The notes under the pieces are model-generated. The model saw nothing but the letters and a program-made list of their open reading frames with translations, did no database searches and was not told the DNA's origin. A stretch of 64,000 bases of DNA from Winslowiella toletana. GTDB lineage: Bacteria; Pseudomonadota; Gammaproteobacteria; Enterobacterales; Enterobacteriaceae. This document shows, piece by piece, positions 1-9,017 of this stretch (position 1 is the first letter of the stretch; each line of letters starts with the position of its first letter). The translations under genes were made by a program, and so were the position numbers. The stretch is taken from positions 4,402,001 through 4,466,000 of the forward strand of contig NZ_JAGGMQ010000001.1 in NCBI RefSeq assembly GCF_017875465.1. The letters run 5' to 3'.

Positions 1-25
1 GTTGCGGGTGATGACCTGTATCAGA

Positions 26-1465
26 TCAGACGGATTTGACGCTGCCAGATACCAGTTTTCCCTGATGGAAGGTGGCTTTTACCGGTGAGACCCGTGCTAC
101 AGCTTCCGCTGAGCAGCTGGCTTCGACCAGCATCATTTCTGCCGGATCATCAACGGCTGGCCACTGCCGCTGGCCCTGATGATTCAGTGGCAGGATATCG
201 CCGGTGGCAATCGCCAGCGAACGGGTCAGGCCAAATTCGTCGGAATTACCATACAGCTGGGCATACAGCGAGGCTTTATCCAGCATGCTGCCGCTGCCAA
301 ACGGCGACCAGTGATCGATAACGCTGTCGGTGCCGGTCACTACCCGCACGCCTTGCGCGCTAAGCTGTGGCAACGGCATGGTCAGTTTTCCCAGCGGCAC
401 CGTCGAGGCAACCGTAAACTGCTGCTCAGCCAGACCGGCAATCACCGTATCCAGTTCATTACCGCTTAAGGTCGCCAGCGCAAAGCCGTGGCTCAGGGTG
501 ACTTTGCCTTTGAGCGCCGGATTCTCTTTCACCGTCCGGATCATATAGTTAATTGCCGCCACCCCGGCCGGTGTGGTTTCATGCAGATGAATATCAACGC
601 CTTTATCGTTGTCGAGTGCAATGCGGAACATCGCATCAAGGGAGTTCTCCATTGCGCCATCGACATTGGTCGGATCCAGCCCACCGACAAACTGCACGCC
701 CATCTGCATCGCTTCGCGCATCAGGCCATCCACTTTTGAATGCAGCAAGCCGTGCTGCGGGAAGGCGACAATTTCACAGCTAAAGTCCTGCTGATGCTTT
801 TCCAGCGCCAGTTGCAGATGTTCGAGACTTTTCAGACCACTAACCGGGTCAATATTGCAGTGACTGCGTGCGACCGTGGTGCCGCGGGACTGCAACAGCG
901 CGATAATCGCTTCGGCGCGCGCCACCGAGGTGGGCAGCAGTTGCGGGATCAGCTGCTGTTCACGCGCAATCATATCCATAATGGTTTTGCCTTTGCGCGG
1001 ACGCGGCGCCTGCCAGGCGCCGCCATAAAAGGTCTTATCAAGATGAATATGCATATCGCGCGTGGCGGGCAGCAGCAGTAATCCCTGCGCGTCAAAAGTC
1101 GGCAGGGCGGAATTGCTGGCGGTTGACGCCGGTTGCAGCGCGATGATTTTACCGTGATGAATTTCGAGGTGATACAGTCCGGTACGCGTGGCAATCACCG
1201 TGTCGCCTTCGCGTTCGAAGCCCTCCTCCAGACGCACATTAATCAACCGGTAATGCGTGGCGTTTAACGCCTTTACGCTGGCAGCGCTGTCGGCGCATGC
1301 AGCTGTAACCGGTGTGGTGGTGGCTGCTGCGCTTATACCACTGGCCAGCATCGCGCTGCCAGCGGTGACCAGTGCGCTTTTAGTAAGAAAGTTGCGGCGA
1401 CTCTGTTGTTGAGGGGTTTGCACATCGATTTCCTTTAAACTGACCAACGGAAGAGGTTTCACCAT
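26..1465 (-). CDS. Tat-exported amidohydrolase (cytosine deaminase-like)
   Basis: 479-residue protein of the metal-dependent amidohydrolase superfamily. The N-terminus carries a twin-arginine signal (SRRNFLTKSAL near residue 22, followed by a hydrophobic stretch ending in Ala-rich sequence), so export of a folded, metal-loaded enzyme to the periplasm is inferred. The metal site HxH is seen as MHIHLDKTF around residue 138; later HCNID, HLHE and a GTDSV motif fit the remaining metal and catalytic positions of the cytosine deaminase/atrazine-hydrolase branch. Substrate cannot be read from sequence; cyclic amidines or lactams are typical for the branch. A LysR regulator lies 61 nt upstream on the same strand and may control it. 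The stop is at the very left of the window, so downstream operon partners are not visible. Confidence 0.8.
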   Translation of the reverse strand: MVKPLPLVSLKEIDVQTPQQQSRRNFLTKSALVTAGSAMLASGISAAATTTPVTAACADSAASVKALNATHYRLINVRLEEGFEREGDTVIATRTGLYHLEIHHGKIIALQPASTASNSALPTFDAQGLLLLPATRDMHIHLDKTFYGGAWQAPRPRKGKTIMDMIAREQQLIPQLLPTSVARAEAIIALLQSRGTTVARSHCNIDPVSGLKSLEHLQLALEKHQQDFSCEIVAFPQHGLLHSKVDGLMREAMQMGVQFVGGLDPTNVDGAMENSLDAMFRIALDNDKGVDIHLHETTPAGVAAINYMIRTVKENPALKGKVTLSHGFALATLSGNELDTVIAGLAEQQFTVASTVPLGKLTMPLPQLSAQGVRVVTGTDSVIDHWSPFGSGSMLDKASLYAQLYGNSDEFGLTRSLAIATGDILPLNHQGQRQWPAVDDPAEMMLVEASCSAEAVARVSPVKATFHQGKLVSGSVKSV

Positions 1466-1526
1466 AAAAGAAGTGACGGCGAATGGCTGTGATATTTCCC
1501 ACTGGCTGGCAGTGGCAAACGCACTG

Positions 1527-2381
1527 CTAACTCAGCTGGCAGAATTGCCGCAGTTTTTCCGCCAGCGCCAGCTGTGCCGCAGAGGCGTTATCACGATAAA
1601 ACAGCGCCAGCTCAAAATTATCACTTGGCGGCAATCCGTGCTCCACGCCCAGTACCCGGTGTTGCGGCAGGCGGCAGCTGGCGGGCAGCAGCGTCACCCC
1701 TAATCCTGCGGCACTGGCGGCCACCAGCGCCGCCAGGCTGGCGCTGCTGTAACTGATGCGCCAGCGGCGGTCAATCGCATCCAGCGCCTGACATAATTCA
1801 TCGCGGTATAAGCCATTAAGCGGAAACAGCACCAGTGGCACCGGGGTCTGTTCAAAGGTGGGCCAGGCCGCGCTGTCCAGCCACAGCAGCGGCTCGCTGC
1901 GTGCGGCCTTCGGTTTATCGCCTCTGGCCTGTTTTATCAGAATAATATCCAGCTCTTCGCGCTGCCAGGCGTGGCGCAGTTCATTGCTCAGGCCACTGGA
2001 GACATCGAGCCGCAGCTGTGGATGGCTGCGGCTGAATTCCGCCAGCAGGGCGGTGGTGGGTGCGGCAAAATCCTCCGGCATTCCCAGCCTGACAACGCCG
2101 TCGCGCCAGATATCGGTTAACGCATCATGGGCTTCGCCATTCAGCGCAATAATGCGCCTGGCGTAGCCCAGCAGTTTTTCACCTTCTTCCGTCAGCTGCA
2201 CCTGATGGGAGGATCGTTCCAGCAGCGCTTTGCCCAGCATCTCCTCCAGACGGCGTACCTGCTGACTGACCGTTGACTGTGAGAGAAATACCCGTTCGGC
2301 GGCGCGGGTAAAACTGCCGCTCTCACAGACGGCGACAAAACTCAGTAATTGCTGCGGGCTGAACATCGGATAGCGATTCAT
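1527..2381 (-). CDS. LysR-family transcriptional regulator
   Basis: 284 residues from the ATG at 2381. The reading frame can be extended to a TTG at 2411, but the ATG places the HTH (SFTRAAERVFLSQSTVSQQVRRL) at the usual distance from the N-terminus. The winged HTH covers roughly residues 5-65; the rest is a type-2 periplasmic-binding-like effector domain. It sits directly upstream of the amidohydrolase on the same strand and divergent from the lipid kinase across about 155 nt, so either neighbour could be its target. Effector unknown. Confidence 0.85.
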   Translation of the reverse strand: MNRYPMFSPQQLLSFVAVCESGSFTRAAERVFLSQSTVSQQVRRLEEMLGKALLERSSHQVQLTEEGEKLLGYARRIIALNGEAHDALTDIWRDGVVRLGMPEDFAAPTTALLAEFSRSHPQLRLDVSSGLSNELRHAWQREELDIILIKQARGDKPKAARSEPLLWLDSAAWPTFEQTPVPLVLFPLNGLYRDELCQALDAIDRRWRISYSSASLAALVAASAAGLGVTLLPASCRLPQHRVLGVEHGLPPSDNFELALFYRDNASAAQLALAEKLRQFCQLS

Positions 2382-2537
2382 TTTTCCACTGCTGAAGGAA
2401 ACAATATTCAATTATGCAATAGTAGCCATCACCATCTTGCTGGCAAGCACTTATCGTAACGTAATGAATTGTCAGGCAGCTTGAGCGCCACGGGCGGGCG
2501 GGGTCTAATGGCGGTTTTGTAACAAAGGTAACCAATT

Positions 2538-3410
2538 ATGTCGCGTCGCGCATTGCTGTTAATTAATCGAAATGCCCGCAATGGCGCCGATTCCGCCGCG
2601 CTGGCGATTGATGCATTGCGCCGTCATGATATTGCGGTTATTGAACCCGATGCCGGATTATCGCTTCATGATGCGGTACATGCCTGCGCTGATCGGGTGG
2701 ACTGCGTGATTGTCGGCGGGGGCGATGGTTCACTGAATAGCGTGGCCGGAGCGCTAATCGCCACCGGTTTGCCGCTGGGGATTTTGCCGCTTGGCACCGC
2801 CAACGATCTGGCGCGCACCCTGAATATCCCGAAAGATCTGACGCGGGCGGCGGCAGTGATTGCTGCCGGTGAACGGCGTCCTGTCGATGTCGGTATGGTC
2901 AATGACCGGCCTTTCTTCAACGTCGCCAGTATTGGTTTTTCCGCCGCGCTGGCGAAAAGCCTTACCGCTGAATCTAAAAAACGCTGGGGCGTGCTGGGCT
3001 ATGCCTTTGCCGCCAGTAAACTGTTCCGGCAAAGCCGCCCGTTCAGCGTGCAGATTGAGCATGATGGCGTCTGCGAAACGGTGAAAACTATTCAGATTTC
3101 GGTTGGCAATGGCCGCTATTACGGCGGTGGTATGACTGTGGAGCAGAGTGCCGCGCCGGATGATGGTCAGCTGGATGTCTACAGCCTTGAACTGGATCAC
3201 TGGTGGGAGATGCTGGCGCTGGCGCCCTGGCTGCGACGTGGCACCCATGGCAAATGGCGTAAGGTGCGGGCGTTTCCCGCTACCGCCTTAACCATTACCA
3301 CCCGCCGTCCGCACGATATTAATGCCGACGGTGAGATTGTCGGCAAAACCCCGGCGCACTTCTCGGTTCGTCAGCATGCGGTACAGGTGTTTGCCCCGAT
3401 AACGCGCTAA
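2538..3410 (+). CDS. YegS/DAG-kinase-family lipid kinase
   Basis: 290 residues, usual length for bacterial diacylglycerol-kinase-catalytic proteins. Diagnostic motifs: GGGDGSLNSV near residue 60 (nucleotide-binding GGDGT motif), LPLGTANDLART near residue 85, and a C-terminal DINADGEI segment equivalent to the NxDGE motif. It would phosphorylate a membrane lipid using ATP at the inner face of the inner membrane; the acceptor lipid is not predictable. A Shine-Dalgarno AAAGGT lies 8-10 nt before the ATG. Its stop overlaps by 3 bases the stop of the convergent AraC regulator, so there is no terminator between them. Confidence 0.85.
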   Translation: MSRRALLLINRNARNGADSAALAIDALRRHDIAVIEPDAGLSLHDAVHACADRVDCVIVGGGDGSLNSVAGALIATGLPLGILPLGTANDLARTLNIPKDLTRAAAVIAAGERRPVDVGMVNDRPFFNVASIGFSAALAKSLTAESKKRWGVLGYAFAASKLFRQSRPFSVQIEHDGVCETVKTIQISVGNGRYYGGGMTVEQSAAPDDGQLDVYSLELDHWWEMLALAPWLRRGTHGKWRKVRAFPATALTITTRRPHDINADGEIVGKTPAHFSVRQHAVQVFAPITR

Positions 3411-4246
3411 AGGCTGGTGCTGCAGTGGCGCTGATAGTGTGCCGGGGTTAACTGATAAGCGCGTTTAAACCAGCGTCCGAGGTGGCTTTGATCGGCAAAG
3501 CCCAGCCGCGCCGCCACCGCGACCGGCGCGATGCCGCTGGCCAGCAGGCGACGCGCCTCGGTCAGGCGCAGCTGAATCAGCCAGGCGTGCGGCGGCAGGC
3601 CATATCTGGCCTGAAATTCGCGCGACAGACGAAAACGATCGACGCCTAATGCGGCGGCCATCTCGCTCAGACCAATATTTTCCGTAAAGCAGCTGTGCAG
3701 ATAGTCGCGTGCCTGCTGCGCCAGCAGGCTGTCGGCAGGGGAGGCGCTGCGGGCTTGCTGCCAGTGATGATGACGGGTCAGTGCGGCAAACAGATCCTGC
3801 AGCGCCGCTTCTTTAACCATTTTCGGCTCATTATCCTGCAATGCCTGATAAGCATCAAAAGTGGCGTGCGCCAGTTGTGTATCCTGGGTCAGCGTGGCGG
3901 CGAAATTCAGTTCGAAATGCTGCGGCAGATGGCTGTAGAGATCGCCCAGCTGTTGCTGCATCAGCGCCGGATCGATATACAGCATGCGGTAGGTAAAGCC
4001 GCGGTCATCAATGGCATCGCCATCGTGCAGTTCACCGGGCTCCAGCAAAAATACATTGCCCGGGCGACTCTGATGTTTCTGCCGCCGCGAGTGAAACTGC
4101 TGTACGCCCTGTTCGGTAACCCCCACCAGATAGCTGTCATGCCAGTGCGGATCGTAGGCGTGGCCGGTAAAGTGGGCGCGTATCGCTTCAATCTGCGTGT
4201 CACTGTCACGGGAGATTTGCACCCAGCTCTGCGCTGCCTGTTTCAT
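3407..4246 (-). CDS. AraC-family transcriptional regulator with cupin sensor domain
   Basis: 279 residues. The N-terminal half (about 20-150) is an AraC-binding cupin domain, recognised by HWHDSYLVGV and the GNVFLLEPGELHDG segment. The C-terminal 100 residues hold the two HTH motifs (LSEMAAALGVDRFRLSREF and VAARLGFADQSHLGRWFKR). Proteins of this form often sit beside and activate a LysE-type exporter, but none is adjacent here. It is divergent from the MarR efflux operon across 185 nt, so shared control is possible. A palindrome GTATAG-CGG-CTATAC lies 36 nt before its start. Confidence 0.85.
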   Translation of the reverse strand: MKQAAQSWVQISRDSDTQIEAIRAHFTGHAYDPHWHDSYLVGVTEQGVQQFHSRRQKHQSRPGNVFLLEPGELHDGDAIDDRGFTYRMLYIDPALMQQQLGDLYSHLPQHFELNFAATLTQDTQLAHATFDAYQALQDNEPKMVKEAALQDLFAALTRHHHWQQARSASPADSLLAQQARDYLHSCFTENIGLSEMAAALGVDRFRLSREFQARYGLPPHAWLIQLRLTEARRLLASGIAPVAVAARLGFADQSHLGRWFKRAYQLTPAHYQRHCSTSL

Positions 4247-4281
4247 CTGTCACTCCTCTCCCGGTTAAACGATGCTTAAGG

Positions 4282-4296
4282 GTATAGCGGCTATAC
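4282..4296. promoter_or_regulatory. Palindrome upstream of the AraC gene
   Basis: Perfect inverted repeat GTATAG-CGG-CTATAC, 36 nt upstream of the araC-type start codon and in the divergent region shared with the MarR efflux operon. It could be an operator or overlap a -10 element of the minus-strand promoter. Function is inferred from position and symmetry only. Confidence 0.3.
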
Positions 4297-4355
4297 TCTG
4301 CCAGGCAAGCAGAGAAATATGCAACGTTTTGCACAAAAATAGTGGGGATATGCTC

Positions 4356-4385
4356 TTCCCAGTGGCTTTTGGCGTTGCGTATAAT
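4356..4385 (+). promoter_or_regulatory. Predicted sigma-70 promoter of the MarR efflux operon
   Basis: A consensus -10 hexamer TATAAT occurs at 4380-4385, with a weak -35 (TTCCCA, 4356-4361) at 18-bp spacing. Transcription would start near 4392, about 40 nt before the TTG start of the MarR gene. Confidence 0.45.
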
Positions 4386-4401
4386 CAGCGCCATTAATTA
4401 G

Positions 4402-4413
4402 TTAGAACTCTAA
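4402..4413. promoter_or_regulatory. Candidate MarR/SlyA-type operator
   Basis: TTAGAACTCTAA has inverted arms TTAGA/TCTAA and fits the TTAG-N4-CTAA shape of SlyA-like MarR operators. It lies 18 nt before the MarR start and just downstream of the predicted transcription start, where bound repressor would block the operon: the usual autoregulatory arrangement for MarR-led efflux operons. Confidence 0.45.
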
Positions 4414-4431
4414 TCATCAGGCCTCTACATT

Positions 4432-4863
4432 TTGGATTCTCAGCATCGCAACTTCTCCCGTCTGCTTCATCTTACTGCCCATCAGTGGCGGCTGGCGATC
4501 GATCGAAGGTTAAAAGATAACGGCCTCGGTATGAGCAGCTGGCTGGCGGTGGCCACTATTGCCAGTGAAGCGGAACCGATGACGCAGAAGGCGCTGGCGC
4601 AGGTGCTGGGCCTCGAAGATGCCAGCGTGGTGCCGCTGATTGATCGGCTGGTCAGGCAACAGCTGGTGCAGCGCATCCAGCCCGCGGAAGATCGGCGTAA
4701 GCGCCTGCTGCTGGTGACGGATCAGGGCATGGAGCTGTTTCGCAAAGTGAAAATTGAGGCCGATGCCCTGCGCAGCGAGCTGCTGGCTGATATCGACCAG
4801 CAGGAACTGGTGATCACCGAACGAGTGTTGCAGCAGCTATTAACCGCAACCGGAGCAAGCTGA
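4432..4863 (+). CDS. MarR-family transcriptional regulator of efflux operon
   Basis: 143 residues, starting at a TTG codon; no in-frame ATG lies near the expected N-terminus. The winged HTH is seen as MTQKALAQVLGLEDASVVPLIDRL with wing VQRIQPAEDRRKRLLLVT, typical of the MarR/SlyA family. It is the first gene of an operon with an MFS pump (2 nt downstream), HlyD adaptor and outer-membrane channel, so it most likely represses its own operon and is released by pump substrates such as phenolic compounds. The substrate is inference. Confidence 0.85.
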   Translation: MDSQHRNFSRLLHLTAHQWRLAIDRRLKDNGLGMSSWLAVATIASEAEPMTQKALAQVLGLEDASVVPLIDRLVRQQLVQRIQPAEDRRKRLLLVTDQGMELFRKVKIEADALRSELLADIDQQELVITERVLQQLLTATGAS

Positions 4864-4864
4864 A

Positions 4865-6550
4865 GTGGCGAAGAACAGTCCTTACGTGGTGCGTGAATGG
4901 CAGCCCCATGAAAAACCGATGCTGCCGGGTTCACCGTCAACGCCGCTGCATCCAGGGCATAAGCGCATCGCTTTTGGCCTGATTGGTCTGCTGATTTCGA
5001 TTACCGGCGCACTGAGTAATGCGCTGGTCACTGCCAATCTGACCAATCTGCAGGGCACCTTTGGCGCTTACTCTAATGAGATCGCCTGGTTACCGGCGGT
5101 GTATGTGATGGGCAATATCTCCATTAACTTACTGCTGGTGAAGTTTCGTCAGCAGTTTGGCCTGCGCATTTTTACCGAAGCCTTTCTGGTGCTGTACGTG
5201 CTGGTGGCGTTCTTCCATCTGTTTGCCAACGATCTCAGCTCAGCGATTATCGTGCGCGCCGCGCACGGCATGGTCGGCGCCGCGCTCAGTTCGCTGGGGA
5301 TCTACTATCAAATCCAGGCGTGGCCGGCGAAGCATCGGCTGAAAGCGCTGACCATCGGCATCTGCGCCTCGCAGCTGGCGATCCCGCTGGCGCGACTGTT
5401 CTCCACCGAATTACTGCAACTGGATGAGTGGCGCGGCCTCTATCTGTTTGAGCTGGGTCTGGCGCTGATTGCGCTGGGCTGCGTCTTTCTGCTGAAACTG
5501 CCGCCCGGCGACCGCAATAAAGTGTTTGAGAAAACTGATTTTCTCACCTTTATTTTGCTGGCGCCCGGTATGGCGCTGATTTGCGGCGTGCTGTCGCTGG
5601 GGCGGATTGAATGGTGGCTGGAAACGCCGTGGCTGGGGATCTGCCTGGCGCTGGCGCTGGTGCTGATCGTTGCTGCGGTACTGGTGGAACATAACCGCAC
5701 CAATCCGCTGATCAATACCCGCTGGCTGGGGAGTGGGGCGATTGTGCGCCTCGGCATTGTGATGATTATGATGCGTATTGTGCTGGCGGAGCAGAATACA
5801 GGCGCTATCGGTTTTCTCCAGCAGATCGGCCTGCAGAATGACCAGATGCGCGGACTGGCGCTGGTAATTATCGCCGGGGTGATCGTCGGCATTATTGCCA
5901 GCGCGCTGACGATCAAACCGGGACATCTCAGCTGGCCGATTGTCACCTCGCTGCTGATTATGATGATTGCCTCGCTGATGGATGCGAATTCCAATCCGCT
6001 GACGCGCGCGGACAATATGTATCTCAGCCAGTTTCTGCTCGGCTTTAGCAGCGCTTTCTTCCTTGCGCCAGCGATGTTGCTGGGGGTCGGCAGCGTGGTG
6101 ACGCAACCGAAAAACCTGGTGAGCTTTGTGGTGCTGTTTGGCATGAGCCAGAACCTCGGCGGCTTGATTGGCTCGGCGATCCTTGGCACTTTCCAGACAT
6201 GGCGCGAAAAATATCACTCCAGCCTGCTGGGCGATCAGCTGTCGCTGCTGGATCCCAACGTCACCGAACGCCTTAGCCAGTACAGCGCGTTGTACAACAG
6301 TCTGCTCGGGGATGGCATCCTGCGCAATGCCGAGGGCGTGGTGCAGTTGCAGACGGTCGCCACCCTGCAGGCCAATGTACTGGCGTATAACGATACCTAT
6401 TTACTGACCGCCGCGATGGCGCTCTGCACTCTGATGTGGGTGCTGTGGCGCTTAACTCGTCTGCGTTATCTCAACTGGCGCCAGGCGCAGCGTGACGCGC
6501 AGGCCGCACAACTTACCCCCGCCATAACTGATTCAGGCACGGAGAAATAA
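4865..6550 (+). CDS. MFS multidrug efflux pump, DHA2 (EmrB-like) family
   Basis: 561 residues, GTG start. A cytoplasmic N-terminus of about 35 residues is followed by repeated hydrophobic segments over the whole length, consistent with the 14-TM drug:H+ antiporter-2 family that works with HlyD-type adaptors. The segment NEIAWLPAVYVMGN around residue 75 matches the conserved first-loop region of EmrB-type proteins. It extrudes compounds from the cytoplasm or inner membrane through the adaptor and channel encoded next. Translationally coupled: its TAA overlaps the HlyD ATG by one base, with GGAG just upstream. Confidence 0.85.
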   Translation: MAKNSPYVVREWQPHEKPMLPGSPSTPLHPGHKRIAFGLIGLLISITGALSNALVTANLTNLQGTFGAYSNEIAWLPAVYVMGNISINLLLVKFRQQFGLRIFTEAFLVLYVLVAFFHLFANDLSSAIIVRAAHGMVGAALSSLGIYYQIQAWPAKHRLKALTIGICASQLAIPLARLFSTELLQLDEWRGLYLFELGLALIALGCVFLLKLPPGDRNKVFEKTDFLTFILLAPGMALICGVLSLGRIEWWLETPWLGICLALALVLIVAAVLVEHNRTNPLINTRWLGSGAIVRLGIVMIMMRIVLAEQNTGAIGFLQQIGLQNDQMRGLALVIIAGVIVGIIASALTIKPGHLSWPIVTSLLIMMIASLMDANSNPLTRADNMYLSQFLLGFSSAFFLAPAMLLGVGSVVTQPKNLVSFVVLFGMSQNLGGLIGSAILGTFQTWREKYHSSLLGDQLSLLDPNVTERLSQYSALYNSLLGDGILRNAEGVVQLQTVATLQANVLAYNDTYLLTAAMALCTLMWVLWRLTRLRYLNWRQAQRDAQAAQLTPAITDSGTEK

Positions 6551-7638
6551 TGAGTCAACAGGAACACGCGCAAGCCTCTGAACGTGAGAGAAATAATAAG
6601 CTGCGCATTTTGTCGATTGCTGTCGGCAGTGGTATCGCCATTGTTGGTGTACTGGTGATTTTATACGCCTGGCAGTTATGGCCGTTTACCAGCAGCGCGC
6701 AGAGCACCGAAAATGCCTATGTACGCGGGCAGATCACCTTTATCAGCCCACAGGTCAGCGGCTATATCACGGCGGTGGATGTGCTGGATTTCCAGCCGGT
6801 GCATAAAGGCGATGTGCTGATGACCATTGATGACCGCATCTATCAGCAGCGCGTGCATCAGGCGCAGGCGCAGCTGGAGATGAAAAAAGCCGCGCTGGCG
6901 AATAATCTGCAACAGCGTCGCAGCGCCGAGGCGGTGATTGCGCGTAATCAGGCGGCGCTGACCAATGCTAAAGCGCAGGCGGTCAAAAGCGCTCTGGATC
7001 TGAAGCGGGTGGAAAATCTGGTGGCGGACGGTTCGCTGTCAGTGCGCGAGCGCGATGCTTCACGCGCCAGCCACAGCCAGACCGATGCCGATGTGCAGCA
7101 GGCGAAAGCCACCCTTGACGTTTCGCATCAGGATCTGCAGACGGTGATCGTTAATCGCGCCGCAATGGAAGCCGATGTCGCCAGTGCGCAGGCGGCGCTG
7201 GAACTGGCGCAAATCGATCTGGATAACACCCGGATTATCGCGCCGCGCGACGGTCAGCTGGGACAGATTTCGGTACGTCAGGGCGCGTATGTGACCGCCG
7301 GTACGCGTCTTACCTCGCTGGTGCCGGAGCAGATGTGGGTGATCGCCAATATGAAAGAGACGCAGATGGCGCGCGTCAGGCCGGGCCTGCCGGTAACCTT
7401 TAGCGTCGATGCGCTGGACGGTGAGCGCTTTAGCGGTGAAGTGGAGTATATCTCACCGGCGGCGGGTTCAGAGTTCAGCGCTATCGCCGCCGATAATGCC
7501 ACCGGCAACTTTGTCAAAATCGCCCAGCGTATTCCGGTACGTATCAAAATCACCAGTGAAAACTCGGCGCATCTGCGGCCGGGGATGTCGGTGGAACTGA
7601 CCATCGATACCGCTGCAGCTGATAAGGAGAAGCCGTAA
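6550..7638 (+). CDS. HlyD/EmrA-family membrane fusion protein
   Basis: 362 residues. One N-terminal TM anchor (about residues 22-45), then the barrel-sandwich segment (STENAYVRGQITFISPQVSG), a long helical hairpin (roughly 95-215, rich in Ala/Gln/Lys heptads) and a C-terminal beta-barrel (IIAPRDGQLGQISVRQGAYV). It would bridge the inner-membrane MFS pump and the outer-membrane channel across the periplasm. Start codon overlaps the pump stop, and its own stop overlaps the next ATG, so the three proteins should be made stoichiometrically. Confidence 0.88.
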   Translation: MSQQEHAQASERERNNKLRILSIAVGSGIAIVGVLVILYAWQLWPFTSSAQSTENAYVRGQITFISPQVSGYITAVDVLDFQPVHKGDVLMTIDDRIYQQRVHQAQAQLEMKKAALANNLQQRRSAEAVIARNQAALTNAKAQAVKSALDLKRVENLVADGSLSVRERDASRASHSQTDADVQQAKATLDVSHQDLQTVIVNRAAMEADVASAQAALELAQIDLDNTRIIAPRDGQLGQISVRQGAYVTAGTRLTSLVPEQMWVIANMKETQMARVRPGLPVTFSVDALDGERFSGEVEYISPAAGSEFSAIAADNATGNFVKIAQRIPVRIKITSENSAHLRPGMSVELTIDTAAADKEKP

Positions 7639-9017
7639 TGCGCTGGCAACCGGTGCTGCTGGCGTTGCTGATCCCGCTGACGCTGACGGCCTGCTCAACC
7701 GAAGTAAGCAAAGCGCCAGCGTCGCTGTTGATTCCGCCACAGTGGCGCAATCAGGTGGGGCCAGCTTCGCCGCTGGAGGCGCACTGGTGGCGCGCCTTTG
7801 GCGATCCGCAGATGAACAGCCTGGTGGAGCAGGCGCTGCGTAATAACCCGGATATTCTTACCGCGCGCTCGCGTGTCGATCAATATCGGGCGCAGCTGCG
7901 CGCGACGCAGGGGGATAATTTCCCGACGCTGGACGCCGGGGTCAACGTCAGCCGTGCGCGCACCCTTTCTTCGGTCACTGGTCAGCCGATTCAGAGCACC
8001 ACTTTCCAGGGGGTGTTGCAGGCTAACTATGAGGTCGATATCTGGGGCGCACGCAGCAGCAGCATCGGTGCGGCGCAGTACTCGCTGGCGGCCCAGCAGG
8101 CGGCGGCTTCGGCGGCGGAGCTGACGGTGGCCAGTTCGGTCGCTTCCGGTTACCTGACGCTCTGTGCGCTGGATGAGCAGCTGCGCGTCACCGAATCGAC
8201 GCTGGCCACGCGTGAAAACTCATTGAATCTGGCAAAGCGCCAGTATGAGACCGGTTATACCTCGCGGCTGGAGTGGGTGCAGGCGGCATCGGAATATCAG
8301 ACCGCGAAAGCGCAGATCCCGCAGCTGCAGCATCAAATCAGCGAGCAGGAGAATGCGCTGAGTATTCTGGTGGGGATGAATCCGCGGGAGATTGCGCGGG
8401 CGTCGGGCTTTAACCAGATTAAGCCGCAGCCATTGCCGACGGTATTGCCATCGGAACTGTTACAGCGGCGGCCGGATATCGTGCAGGCTCAGCGCCAGCT
8501 GCTGGCCGCCGATAAGACACTGCAATCGTCGCAGGCTCAGCTGCTGCCATCACTGAATCTGACCTCCACCGGTACGCTGCAAAGCTCGGTGCTGCATCAG
8601 CTGGTGGATAATCCGTTCCGCTTGTGGAGCGTCGGTGGCAGTGTACTGGCGCCGCTGCTGAACCGCGAAGCCCTGACGGCGCAGGTGGATGTGTCGATGG
8701 CTGAGCGCAACCAGGCGTTGTATAACTACGAAAAAGTGGTGCGCAGCGCATTCAGTGAAGTGAACAATGATGTCGACGCTATTCAGCGTACGCAGCAGCA
8801 GCTGACGGAGCTGGAGAAGCAGCAGGAGATTGTCAGCGAAGCGCTGCGCATTGCGCGTAATCGTTATCAGAATGGTTATGCTTCCTATCTTGATGAGCTG
8901 GATGCGCAGCGCACGCTGTTCAGTACCCAGCTGAGTGTGGTGCAGCTGAAAAACAGCCTGTTGCTGGCGCAGATTGATCTTTATCGCGCGCTGGGCGGTG
9001 GCTGGAATCAGCAGTAA
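7638..9017 (+). CDS. NodT-type outer-membrane efflux lipoprotein
   Basis: 459 residues. A lipoprotein signal peptide ends in LTAC (Cys about residue 19). Two OEP repeats follow, each with long amphipathic helices and the motif LVEQALRNNPDI or its counterpart LLQRRPDIVQAQRQLLAADKTL. This is the TolC-like channel of the tripartite system, trimeric in the outer membrane. SD AAGGAG lies 9 nt before the ATG inside the HlyD gene. With MarR, MFS and HlyD it makes a self-sufficient pump, unlike E. coli EmrAB, which borrows TolC. Confidence 0.88.
   Translation: MRWQPVLLALLIPLTLTACSTEVSKAPASLLIPPQWRNQVGPASPLEAHWWRAFGDPQMNSLVEQALRNNPDILTARSRVDQYRAQLRATQGDNFPTLDAGVNVSRARTLSSVTGQPIQSTTFQGVLQANYEVDIWGARSSSIGAAQYSLAAQQAAASAAELTVASSVASGYLTLCALDEQLRVTESTLATRENSLNLAKRQYETGYTSRLEWVQAASEYQTAKAQIPQLQHQISEQENALSILVGMNPREIARASGFNQIKPQPLPTVLPSELLQRRPDIVQAQRQLLAADKTLQSSQAQLLPSLNLTSTGTLQSSVLHQLVDNPFRLWSVGGSVLAPLLNREALTAQVDVSMAERNQALYNYEKVVRSAFSEVNNDVDAIQRTQQQLTELEKQQEIVSEALRIARNRYQNGYASYLDELDAQRTLFSTQLSVVQLKNSLLLAQIDLYRALGGGWNQQ

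Noticed and set aside
5411..6217. 268-codon minus-strand ORF
   Set aside because: Antisense shadow of the DHA2 pump, dominated by His, Gln and Arg as expected from the complement of Leu/Ala-rich codons.
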